Source of the DNA: Deltaproteobacteria bacterium | GTDB lineage: Bacteria; Desulfobacterota; Syntrophia; Syntrophales; UBA2210 | Direction of reading: 5' to 3' | NCBI GenBank assembly: GCA_016935875.1 | Contig: JAFGQD010000008.1 | Span: 1-7,515 of the forward strand | Length of the DNA stretch: 7,515 bases | Part shown: piece by piece, positions 1 through 5,576 of the stretch | How positions within the stretch are numbered: the stretch's first letter is position 1 | Layout of the letters: every line of letters starts with the position of its first letter | The notes under the pieces: model-generated | The model's database searches: none | Seen by the model: the letters and a program-made list of their open reading frames with translations, nothing else | Told to the model about the DNA's origin: nothing | Position numbers and translations under genes: made by a program

Positions 1-1
1 G

Positions 2-490
2 AACGGAATTCACAGTAACGGTTATTCGCTTGTCCGAAAAGTGCTGTTCGAACAGTCCGGCCTTGATATTAATGATAAGATAGAAGGCCTTGAAGATTCA
101 ATCGGCATGGAACTTCTCCGTCCAACAAAGATCTACGTCAAGCCCATTTTGAATCTCATAAAAAACTTCGATATAAGAGGAATAGCTCATATCACTGGCG
201 GAGGACTCACCGAAAATATCCCGAGAGTACTGCCGCAAGGCTGCGGGGCTGTTATAATCAGAGAAAATTGGAATCCACCCACCATCTTCAAGATCATTCA
301 GGAAATGGGTAGTGTTGATGATTCAGAAATGCTCAGAGTATTCAATATGGGCATCGGGATGGCAATCATCGTACCTGAAAAAGATTCGAGGGAGATTATT
401 GATCATCTGGAAAGGCTTGGAGAACAAGCACACATAATCGGTCATATCACAGACAGGGGCAAGGATAGCCCGGCCGTACTGTTCGAGTAG
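2..490 (+). CDS. purM: Phosphoribosylformylglycinamidine cyclo-ligase (AIR synthetase), C-terminal part
   Basis: PurM closes the imidazole ring of FGAM with ATP to give AIR, the fifth step of cytosolic purine synthesis. The frame is open from base 2 at the window edge, so the N-terminal half (ATP-binding part) lies outside; 162 residues remain. Visible family motifs are GIHSNGYSLVRK at the start of the fragment, ELLRPTKIYVKP in the middle, HITGGGLTENIPR, and FNMGIGM near the end, all in the usual order for the AIRS C-terminal domain. The GTG at 41 encodes an internal valine of that first motif and is not the start. The gene ends in TAG four bases before purN, so the two are almost certainly co-transcribed. 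Nothing looks broken; truncation is only by the window. The identification is secure. Confidence 0.96.
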   Translation, partial: NGIHSNGYSLVRKVLFEQSGLDINDKIEGLEDSIGMELLRPTKIYVKPILNLIKNFDIRGIAHITGGGLTENIPRVLPQGCGAVIIRENWNPPTIFKIIQEMGSVDDSEMLRVFNMGIGMAIIVPEKDSREIIDHLERLGEQAHIIGHITDRGKDSPAVLFE

Positions 491-494
491 AAAG

Positions 495-1157
495 ATGGAA
501 AAGATAAACCTGGGAGTTCTGGTATCCGGCGGCGGTTCCAACCTGCAATCCATCATCGACAGCATAGAGTCGGGAAGACTGGATGCTGTTATACGAGTGG
601 TTATAAGCAATGTCCCCGACGTTCGGGCGCTGGAAAGGGCAAAAAATCACCACATACCTGCAGTTGTAATTGATCCTGAAAATTTCAGAACAAGGGAAGA
701 ATTTGACCGGGAGATAGTTGACGTTTTAAAGAATCATTGTGTAGATCTTGTCATCATGGCGGGTTTTATGAGAATACTTACTCCCGTTCTTTTGAAGGCA
801 TTTCCCATGAAGATAATGAATATTCACCCGGCACTGCTTCCTTCCTTTCAAGGCCTTCATGTCCAACAGAGGGCCTTTGACTACGGCGTGAAATTCTCCG
901 GATGCACGGTTCATTTCGCCGATGAAGGGGTCGATACCGGACCTATTATCATTCAGGCTGTTGTTCCCATTTATGACGACGATACGGCAGACACTCTCCA
1001 GAAGAGGATATTGAAAGAGGAACACAGAATCTATCCTCAGGCAATCCAGTTTTACGCCGAGGGAAGACTTGAGATTGACGGGCGAAAGGTACATATAAAA
1101 AACTACTGTACGATGGAAACACCCTGTATGCACAACCCGCCTCTGGAAAAGTTTTAG
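495..1157 (+). CDS. purN: Phosphoribosylglycinamide formyltransferase (GAR transformylase 1)
   Basis: PurN transfers a formyl group from 10-formyltetrahydrofolate to GAR, giving FGAR, the third step of purine synthesis. At 220 residues it is slightly longer than the roughly 212 of E. coli PurN; the excess is a short C-terminal tail. The phosphate-binding loop SGGGSN sits at residues 11-16. MAGFMRIL follows at 88-95. The catalytic set is N109 and H111 in NIHPALLP, and D147 in VDTGPI, matching Asn106, His108 and Asp144 of E. coli. The ATG at 495 puts the phosphate loop at the normal distance from the N terminus. No strong Shine-Dalgarno precedes it, which fits translational coupling to purM four bases upstream. 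The stop is one base before the next gene. The identification is secure. Confidence 0.96.
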   Translation: MEKINLGVLVSGGGSNLQSIIDSIESGRLDAVIRVVISNVPDVRALERAKNHHIPAVVIDPENFRTREEFDREIVDVLKNHCVDLVIMAGFMRILTPVLLKAFPMKIMNIHPALLPSFQGLHVQQRAFDYGVKFSGCTVHFADEGVDTGPIIIQAVVPIYDDDTADTLQKRILKEEHRIYPQAIQFYAEGRLEIDGRKVHIKNYCTMETPCMHNPPLEKF

Positions 1158-1158
1158 T

Positions 1159-1620
1159 ATGATTATTGTGAGCGCATGCCTGCTTGGATTCAAATGCAGA
1201 TATGACGGGGAGAGCCGACCTGATGAAGACCTGCTTTCATCCGTTTCAAAAAAACTCTTTGTGCCCGTCTGCCCGGAACAACTCGGAGGACTTCCGACAC
1301 CGCGTGCTCCTTCCGAGATAATCGCTGGAGATGGTTTCGATGTACTTGATGGGAGATCAAGGATTATTGATGCCACTGACCGGGACGTTACCGATTTTTT
1401 TCTGCGGGGCGCAAACGAAGTAATGCGGATCGTGGAACTACTTGAGATATCAACGGCAATAATGAAAGAAAAGAGCCCGTCGTGTGGCGTTTGCCATATA
1501 AAAAGAAATGATTCCATCATTCGAGGATCAGGCGTCACATCGGCTCTCCTCACAAAAAGTAGCGTACGCGTTATATCGTCAGACAGGATTACAGACAAGT
1601 TGGAAACCGGAAATTATTGA
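1159..1620 (+). CDS. DUF523 family cysteine-rich protein (possible TudS-like [4Fe-4S] protein)
   Basis: This 153-residue protein matches the small DUF523 family over its whole length. Conserved blocks are VSACLLG (4-10), CRYDG (13-17), CPEQLGGLPTPR (38-49) and KSPSCG (105-110). C7, C38 and C109 are the cysteines I would expect to bind an iron-sulfur cluster; C13 and C112 are additional. From memory, one DUF523 member, TudS, is a [4Fe-4S]-dependent desulfidase of thiouracil; most members have no tested function. The gene starts one base after purN stops, so coupled translation is likely. Its place in a purine operon makes a role on a nucleobase or a thiolated or damaged nucleotide imaginable, but that is inference. 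Family assignment is firm; substrate unknown. Confidence 0.88.
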   Translation: MIIVSACLLGFKCRYDGESRPDEDLLSSVSKKLFVPVCPEQLGGLPTPRAPSEIIAGDGFDVLDGRSRIIDATDRDVTDFFLRGANEVMRIVELLEISTAIMKEKSPSCGVCHIKRNDSIIRGSGVTSALLTKSSVRVISSDRITDKLETGNY

Positions 1621-1642
1621 TTATGAATCGGGTAATAATACT

Positions 1643-3073
1643 ATGTATGATACCATTGTATTGGGGGATGATCCGAGCTCTCTGATAGCAGCGGTTACTC
1701 TGGCGAGCTATGGGAAGAAGGCCATACTCCTGACCATGGATGACATTCCGGACTTCTACTCTGAATCTGGTTATACCTTCGATATGGACCCACTTCCGTG
1801 GACCGGGTTGAACAGAGGGGATGTCTTCAGACAGTTGCTGGCCCACCTGCTCATAACACATGAAGATCACCCCCTGGATCCGGCCCTACAGATAATCTTC
1901 CCGAACCACAGGATAGATCTTTATAATGACACGCAGTCATACTTGAAAGAAATGGAACGTGAATTTCCCGGGAACGCATTTGAAATACTGAAATTTTACA
2001 AATCTATCGCGAAGAGCAGTTCCTTTGCATCGGAATTAATCGATCAGAACCTGCACTTTCAACCGGAAACCGTGTGGGATTATATCAATCTTCTTCGAAG
2101 CATGCCCGGCATTGTGCTGAACAAAAGGGCTTTTACGGCACATCTTAGAAATATTCGAAAGGAACCTCAACTGAAAAAAGTACTGGAGGCACAGATTCTT
2201 CTTCTGTCAAATCTCGATCCGTACGGGATCAGCCCGATCTCCTTTGCGAGAACGCTTTCTCTGTCCTTGAATAAATTTTTTTACCATACCGGAGGCAAGC
2301 ATCATCTTATAGCGAGGCTGAAGAAAAAATTTGAGGCCGATGGGGGGATTATACAGAGGTGTTCCATCTCGACGCTCGACATGGAAAGGGCTATCAAAGC
2401 CAACGTGAAAGTGGCGAGTGATGATATTCCGACTATCTATGGAAGAAATATAATAATAAGCACAAAATATGAAGATTTCGCCTCTCTACTGGCGGGAAAC
2501 AATAAATTTTCGGCGCTCAGGAAAAGATATGATCAGATAATACCGTCGCTCTATCCATTCACTATTCATATTGGTGTACAGGACAGATGTCTCCCGGAAA
2601 ATATGGGGGTATATGTTGTTATTGTATCAGATGAAACCGGACCAGATGAAGATGGCAACCTCCTGTTTCTGGAAACAAGCGTACCGGGAGATACCCTTAG
2701 GGCGCCGGATGGAAAGCGAGCTATAAGCGTTACCACCTTTCTCAAAAATTCTCCATCAGAGTTGGACAACGCCGTTCTCGGAACGCTTGCGCAAGTTATG
2801 CTGAATAATCTGAGTGTTTTCCTTCCCTTCCTGGATGAAAATATTGATTTTATGGATGTGGAAAAATCGATAGACATATCAAGAAACTGTTTCAGAACCA
2901 TTAACCATAAATACAGGGTGAAAGGCCCTTTCATAGGCATGTCATTCTTGCCTAATAAGACACCTCTGAAGAACGTTTTTCTTACCGGAGGTATGCTGAT
3001 GCCCGGTCTTGGATTTGAAGGAGAAATTATGTCCGGGACAAACGCTGCGAAGCTTGCGATAGGGGAAAATTAG
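1643..3073 (+). CDS. Phytoene desaturase-like flavoprotein-fold protein with degenerate FAD-binding loop
   Basis: The 476-residue product has the layout of the phytoene desaturase / amine oxidase-like FAD superfamily. An N-terminal beta-alpha-beta unit (residues 2-30) begins YDTIVLG and ends GKKAILL. The C-terminal block at 444-470 (VFLTGG, then PGLGFEG, then SGTNAA) resembles the family's final FAD-contacting motif. The N-terminal loop reads GDDPSS (8-13) where GxGxxG is expected, so only the first glycine survives, and the acidic residue usual at the end of the second strand is replaced by T. FAD binding may therefore be altered or lost. An ATG at 1508 is open in the same frame, but it would add 45 residues overlapping the DUF523 gene; ATG 1643 places the Rossmann strand at the N terminus as usual. 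The Shine-Dalgarno is weak. The substrate cannot be predicted, and no carotenoid genes are nearby. Confidence 0.78.
   Translation: MYDTIVLGDDPSSLIAAVTLASYGKKAILLTMDDIPDFYSESGYTFDMDPLPWTGLNRGDVFRQLLAHLLITHEDHPLDPALQIIFPNHRIDLYNDTQSYLKEMEREFPGNAFEILKFYKSIAKSSSFASELIDQNLHFQPETVWDYINLLRSMPGIVLNKRAFTAHLRNIRKEPQLKKVLEAQILLLSNLDPYGISPISFARTLSLSLNKFFYHTGGKHHLIARLKKKFEADGGIIQRCSISTLDMERAIKANVKVASDDIPTIYGRNIIISTKYEDFASLLAGNNKFSALRKRYDQIIPSLYPFTIHIGVQDRCLPENMGVYVVIVSDETGPDEDGNLLFLETSVPGDTLRAPDGKRAISVTTFLKNSPSELDNAVLGTLAQVMLNNLSVFLPFLDENIDFMDVEKSIDISRNCFRTINHKYRVKGPFIGMSFLPNKTPLKNVFLTGGMLMPGLGFEGEIMSGTNAAKLAIGEN
3061..3065 (+). promoter_or_regulatory. Ribosome-binding site deciding a GTG start of the PFK gene
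   Basis: AGGGG lies ten bases before GTG 3076, inside the last codons of the upstream gene. It supports the GTG as start: the next in-frame ATG is residue 64, which would remove most of the leader segment before the PFK core. The upstream stop is only two bases before the GTG, so the ribosome can re-initiate. Confidence 0.55.
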
Positions 3074-3075
3074 AC

Positions 3076-4380
3076 GTGAAGAAAAAAACGCCCGACTTCG
3101 AAATTCAGCAACTGGGAGAACCAACTTTTCCATCACCTGTTACATCGGGATATTTTACGCCGGACAGCAAACGCATCCTTTATAACCGTTACCTCGATAC
3201 CCTGGATTCCACACAAGCAGATAAACATATCCCTCCCTCTATTGAGGTCGCCGGTCCGAGACGGATGATCTATGTCGATCCCTCAACGGTAAAAGCCGCC
3301 ATTGTTACATGCGGCGGTCTGTGTCCGGGAATAAATGATGTAATAAGGGCGGTGGTGATGGGGCTTTACTACCGTTACGGTGTCAGAAACATCGCAGGCA
3401 TACGATACGGTTTCCAGGGCCTTATCCCAAAATATCGACACGAAGTGGTACGTCTGACGCCTGAATTTGTCAAAGACATACACACACTAGGGGGAAGTGT
3501 TCTCTCCTCGTCTCGTGGCGGACAGGATGTCGTGGAAATGGTTGACACGCTTTGCAGAATGAACATCAATATATTTTTCTGCATAGGCGGAGACGGCACC
3601 ATGAAGGCGGCTGAACTGATAACAAAAGAGATAAACAGGAGAGATTTACGCATAAGCGTTATCGGCATACCCAAAACTATAGATAATGACCTGAATCTGA
3701 TTGACAAAACCTTTGGATTTGATACGGCGATATCCATGGTGGTTCATGCGATTCAATGCGCCCATGTAGAGGCAAAAGGTGCGCCCATGGGAATAGGCCT
3801 GGTAAAGATAATGGGAAGAGAATCGGGTCATATTGTACTGAGTGCCGCTCTCGCGCAAAATGACGTCAATTTCGCCTTAATCCCCGAGGTTCCATTTGAT
3901 CTGGAGGGTGAAAAGGGCCTGTTCAATGTATTGGAAAAACGCCTTAGGAAAAGAAAACATGCCGTCATACTTGTGGCGGAAGGCGCAGGGCAGGAACTGT
4001 TTGCCGATACCGATCCGAAGCAGACTGACGCGTCTGGGAATACCAGACTCAGAGATATAGGCATATATCTAAAAACAAGGATCGAAGAGTACTTTAAAAA
4101 GAGGGATATGGAGATCAATCTCAAATTTATCGACCCCAGTTATACCATACGAAGTGTTCCAGCCAACGCGAGCGACAGTATATACTGTGAGCTTCTTGGG
4201 CAACTTGCCATGCACGCCGGAATGGCAGGAAAGACGGGAATGGTGGTAGGTCTATTCAATGGAGAATATGTTCACCTGCCGCTCAAATCGGTGGCCTTCC
4301 GCAGAAAAGTAGATCTAGCGGGCAACATGTGGATGCGTGTCCTTGAAGCAACAGGACAGCCGGTATCGATGAAGAATTAG
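3076..4380 (+). CDS. pfkA: 6-phosphofructokinase, long 'group X' type, probably ATP-dependent
   Basis: The enzyme phosphorylates fructose 6-phosphate to the 1,6-bisphosphate in glycolysis. It has 434 residues, against about 320 for the E. coli type, with about 70 residues before the catalytic core, as in plant and trypanosome PFKs and many bacterial long PFKs. Motifs in order are CGGLCPGIND (79-88), YGFQGL (111-116), GGDGT (171-175), PKTIDND (199-205) with D203 as the catalytic base, MGRESGH (246-252) and IPE (269-271). In PPi-dependent enzymes the donor-site motif is usually GGDD or GGED; the glycine here favours ATP, whereas the lysine in PKTIDND is shared by PPi enzymes and long ATP enzymes. 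Start is GTG, two bases after the previous gene, and it is the last gene of the purM run. PFK identity is secure; donor choice is inference. Confidence 0.93.
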   Translation: MKKKTPDFEIQQLGEPTFPSPVTSGYFTPDSKRILYNRYLDTLDSTQADKHIPPSIEVAGPRRMIYVDPSTVKAAIVTCGGLCPGINDVIRAVVMGLYYRYGVRNIAGIRYGFQGLIPKYRHEVVRLTPEFVKDIHTLGGSVLSSSRGGQDVVEMVDTLCRMNINIFFCIGGDGTMKAAELITKEINRRDLRISVIGIPKTIDNDLNLIDKTFGFDTAISMVVHAIQCAHVEAKGAPMGIGLVKIMGRESGHIVLSAALAQNDVNFALIPEVPFDLEGEKGLFNVLEKRLRKRKHAVILVAEGAGQELFADTDPKQTDASGNTRLRDIGIYLKTRIEEYFKKRDMEINLKFIDPSYTIRSVPANASDSIYCELLGQLAMHAGMAGKTGMVVGLFNGEYVHLPLKSVAFRRKVDLAGNMWMRVLEATGQPVSMKN

Positions 4381-4435
4381 AACGACTCAGGGTCGTGGCA
4401 GTGAGAACACAAAAAAAGAATAAATGTATATTGAT

Positions 4436-4463
4436 CCTGTGGATATGATATCATGGCCCTGTG
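4436..4463. repeat. Palindrome flanked by direct repeats, possible operator
   Basis: The perfect palindrome ATGATATCAT (4445-4454) lies between two copies of CCTGTG (4436-4441 and 4458-4463) whose starts are 22 bases apart, about two helical turns. This is upstream of rpmB and downstream of PFK. It could be a binding site, but such short elements also occur by chance. Confidence 0.25.
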
Positions 4464-4501
4464 AACCTGAGTAGATATATGAAGTAATAACAAAATAATA
4501 C

Positions 4502-4530
4502 TTGCAAAAACCCTCGCTATAGTTTAGGAA
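4502..4530 (+). promoter_or_regulatory. Weak candidate promoter region for rpmB
   Basis: TTGCAA at 4502-4507 resembles a -35 box (four of six), and TATAGT at 4518-4523 resembles a -10 box, but they are only ten bases apart and cannot serve together. At normal spacing from TTGCAA the only candidate is TAGGAA (4525-4530), a poor match. rpmB needs its own start signal somewhere in this gap, or read-through from PFK. Confidence 0.3.
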
Positions 4531-4562
4531 GCAACCTGATTTTTTTTTGAAAGGAGTTTGTT

Positions 4563-4760
4563 ATGTCTCGATTCTGTGAGATCTGCGGTAAAGGCCCTGT
4601 GGTGGGAAACAGTGTAAGTCACGCGCACAACAAAACAAAGAGGGTATGGCACCCCAACCTTCAGAAACTGCGAGTTGTGCATCCTAAGACAGGCTCAACA
4701 ACAAGAATGAAAGTCTGTACCCGATGCCTGCGTTCCGGCGCAGTCAAAAAAGCCATCTAA
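4563..4760 (+). CDS. rpmB: 50S ribosomal protein L28, zinc-ribbon form
   Basis: L28 is a small, basic structural protein of the large ribosomal subunit. The 65-residue product has the typical opening (SRFCEICGKGPVVGNSVSHA), the RVWHPNLQ segment at 27-34 and the MKVCTRCLRSG segment at 49-59. Two CxxC pairs, C5/C8 and C52/C55, form the metal site of the 'C+' version, so it should bind zinc; the alternative cysteine-free version is the one often controlled by zinc regulators. The start is fixed by GAAAGGAG (4549-4556), an excellent Shine-Dalgarno sequence six bases before the ATG and the strongest on this strand. It is a single-gene unit facing the convergent minus-strand pair. The identification is secure. 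Confidence 0.96.
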   Translation: MSRFCEICGKGPVVGNSVSHAHNKTKRVWHPNLQKLRVVHPKTGSTTRMKVCTRCLRSGAVKKAI

Positions 4761-4767
4761 TACTGTA

Positions 4768-4797
4768 TGTATCCGTCTGACGGTTCAGGCGGATACA
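4768..4797. terminator. Hairpin between convergent genes, probable bidirectional terminator
   Basis: The arms TGTATCCGTCTGA (4768-4780) and TCAGGCGGATACA (4785-4797) pair over 13 bp with one G.U wobble and a CGGT loop. It starts eight bases after the rpmB stop and ends 21 bases from the stop of the minus-strand gene, an ideal place for shared termination. There is no T-tract immediately after it on either strand, so it may act as a Rho-assisted or 3'-end-stabilising stem and not as a classic intrinsic terminator. Confidence 0.65.
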
Positions 4798-4818
4798 ATC
4801 CAACCCGTTATTTCAAAA

Positions 4819-5232
4819 CTACTCACCCATTATCATCTTTTTGAGACCCGAAACACCTATCTGGAATGTCCCGGAATGTGTCCTGCCATATACTTTATAA
4901 TCTTTATCAAGAATCAGTTCATCCTTGTTATTGTTTTTCAGAAGGATGAAACCTTTCAGTTCTCCCTCTTTTAAGAAAAATGTGACGCTTTTAATCTCCT
5001 CAAAAGGAATCGTGTAGGTCCCCTTCCCTTTTACCCCGTCAATAAAAGTTTTTCCCTCTATGCTTACATCCGTACAGGTGGTAACGACATCCATCTGATC
5101 TACAAAGGTGGCGTTGAACTTCTTTTCAGTGACGGGAATCTTGTCCGGAGAATTATCACCTGTCATAGAGCCCATGCCCAGCATTAAAGGGGCGCACAGC
5201 ATGATCAGCAAACACAAGTATAATCTTTTCAT
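4819..5232 (-). CDS. Small exported protein of unknown function
   Basis: I do not recognise a characterised family in this 137-residue product. It begins MKR followed by a hydrophobic stretch (residues 4-20), a clear Sec-type signal peptide; cleavage is probably near residues 20-24. A cysteine at 13 lies inside the hydrophobic core and does not form a proper lipobox. The mature part (about 115 residues) looks like a compact beta-rich domain: V55-SIEGKTF, then the segment G70-TYTIPFEEIKSVTFF, then G90-ELKGFILLKN. C53 is the only cysteine expected to remain after processing. The start is supported by AAGGAG at 5240-5245 (minus strand), seven bases ahead. The start codon shares a base with the upstream stop (TAATG), so translation is coupled. 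A periplasmic location is inferred. Confidence 0.82.
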   Translation of the reverse strand: MKRLYLCLLIMLCAPLMLGMGSMTGDNSPDKIPVTEKKFNATFVDQMDVVTTCTDVSIEGKTFIDGVKGKGTYTIPFEEIKSVTFFLKEGELKGFILLKNNNKDELILDKDYKVYGRTHSGTFQIGVSGLKKMIMGE

Positions 5233-5465
5233 TATTTTTCTCCTTCACTAATCTCACAGATATCTATTTCTTTTTTTAACGCTTTGAGTATCCCTTCAAC
5301 ATCAGAGGCAAAATCGGGTAATATGGAAAGCCGGATCACCGACTCACTTCTATCGATGGTTGTGATAGTCGCGAGGTCTTCATACCCCTCCAGGATATAT
5401 TTGACATACGCAATATCCCTGCGTTTTAATCTCAGATCCCTTTTTATTACACCCTGTTCCTTCAT
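5232..5465 (-). CDS. DUF4911-type small cytoplasmic protein
   Basis: This 77-residue protein resembles, from memory, the DUF4911 family found beside recJ in Deltaproteobacteria. Its basic N terminus leads into RRDIAYVKYILEGYEDL (15-31), then a strand (ATITTID), another (VIRLSIL), a helix (ASDVEGILKALKKEI) and a short last strand. That order suggests a small alpha/beta, ACT-like fold, which is inference. No catalytic residues and no signal peptide are apparent. The stop overlaps the start of the exported-protein gene (TAATG), so the two form an operon. The ATG at 5465 lacks a close Shine-Dalgarno; a strong one lies about 45 bases upstream but faces a minimal frame ending in TAA, in the same phase as this gene. 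No alternative ATG, GTG or TTG start gives a better fit. Function unknown. Confidence 0.75.
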   Translation of the reverse strand: MKEQGVIKRDLRLKRRDIAYVKYILEGYEDLATITTIDRSESVIRLSILPDFASDVEGILKALKKEIDICEISEGEK

Positions 5466-5489
5466 GTCGTATGTCGTAACATCCAGCTT

Positions 5490-5518
5490 TTAAAACATCA
5501 AGAAATAAATCCCTCCTT
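5490..5518 (-). promoter_or_regulatory. Strong Shine-Dalgarno-like sequence with a 2-3 codon minimal frame
   Basis: Read on the minus strand, AAGGAGGG (5518-5511) is followed after nine bases by TTG ATG TTT TAA (5501-5490). The minimal frame is in phase with the DUF4911 gene and stops eight codons before its ATG, which itself has no good ribosome-binding site. It may be a leader mini-frame that feeds ribosomes downstream, or a coincidence, since the same bases overlap the -35 box of the recJ promoter on the other strand. Confidence 0.3.
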
Positions 5519-5545
5519 GACATGGTATGGTGCCTTGACTATATT
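5517..5545 (+). promoter_or_regulatory. Sigma-70 promoter of recJ
   Basis: A perfect -35 box TTGACA (5517-5522) and a five-of-six -10 box TATATT (5540-5545) are separated by the optimal 17 bases. Transcription should begin near 5552, giving a leader of about 25 bases before the recJ ATG. CTTGAC occurs twice, at 5516-5521 and 5534-5539, 18 bases apart; the second copy lies just ahead of the -10 box. Confidence 0.8.
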
Positions 5546-5576
5546 CCGAATCTAATCCGGTCATGACAGGAAATAC

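Larger units (their letters stand above)
4381..4562 (+). other. Intergenic region between PFK and rpmB
   Basis: No coding frame is convincing in these 182 bases. A weak 5-bp hairpin (ACGAC at 4382-4386, GTCGT at 4392-4396) follows the PFK stop but has no T-tract, so it is not a good terminator. Further on are a palindrome flanked by direct repeats (4436-4463), an AT-rich stretch, a possible promoter around 4502-4530, and an eight-T run at 4541-4548 directly before the rpmB ribosome-binding site. The T run has no real stem before it. Confidence 0.6.

Noticed and set aside
726..1598. A 290-codon open frame on the minus strand across purN and the DUF523 gene
   Set aside because: It lies fully opposite two well-recognised genes, its translation shows no family motif, and it has low-complexity serine-rich stretches typical of antisense frames.
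1508..1642. Longer N terminus for the flavoprotein-like gene from ATG 1508
   Set aside because: It would overlap the DUF523 gene by 113 bases and put 45 unrelated residues before the Rossmann strand, which normally begins the protein.
4382..4396. Hairpin after PFK as an intrinsic terminator
   Set aside because: The stem is only 5 bp and is followed by A-rich sequence with no T-tract.
4526..4548. T-run before rpmB as a terminator or attenuator
   Set aside because: The preceding sequence can form only a 3-bp stem (AGG/CCT), too weak, and the T-run sits directly against the rpmB ribosome-binding site.
4831..5232. The exported protein as a lipoprotein anchored at C13
   Set aside because: The residues before C13 (LIML) do not fit a lipobox, which needs a small residue directly before the cysteine, and the hydrophobic stretch continues beyond it.
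5535..5563. Second TTGACT as another recJ -35 box
   Set aside because: The position 17 bases downstream reads CGGTCA, which is not a -10 box; the upstream TTGACA fits with TATATT.
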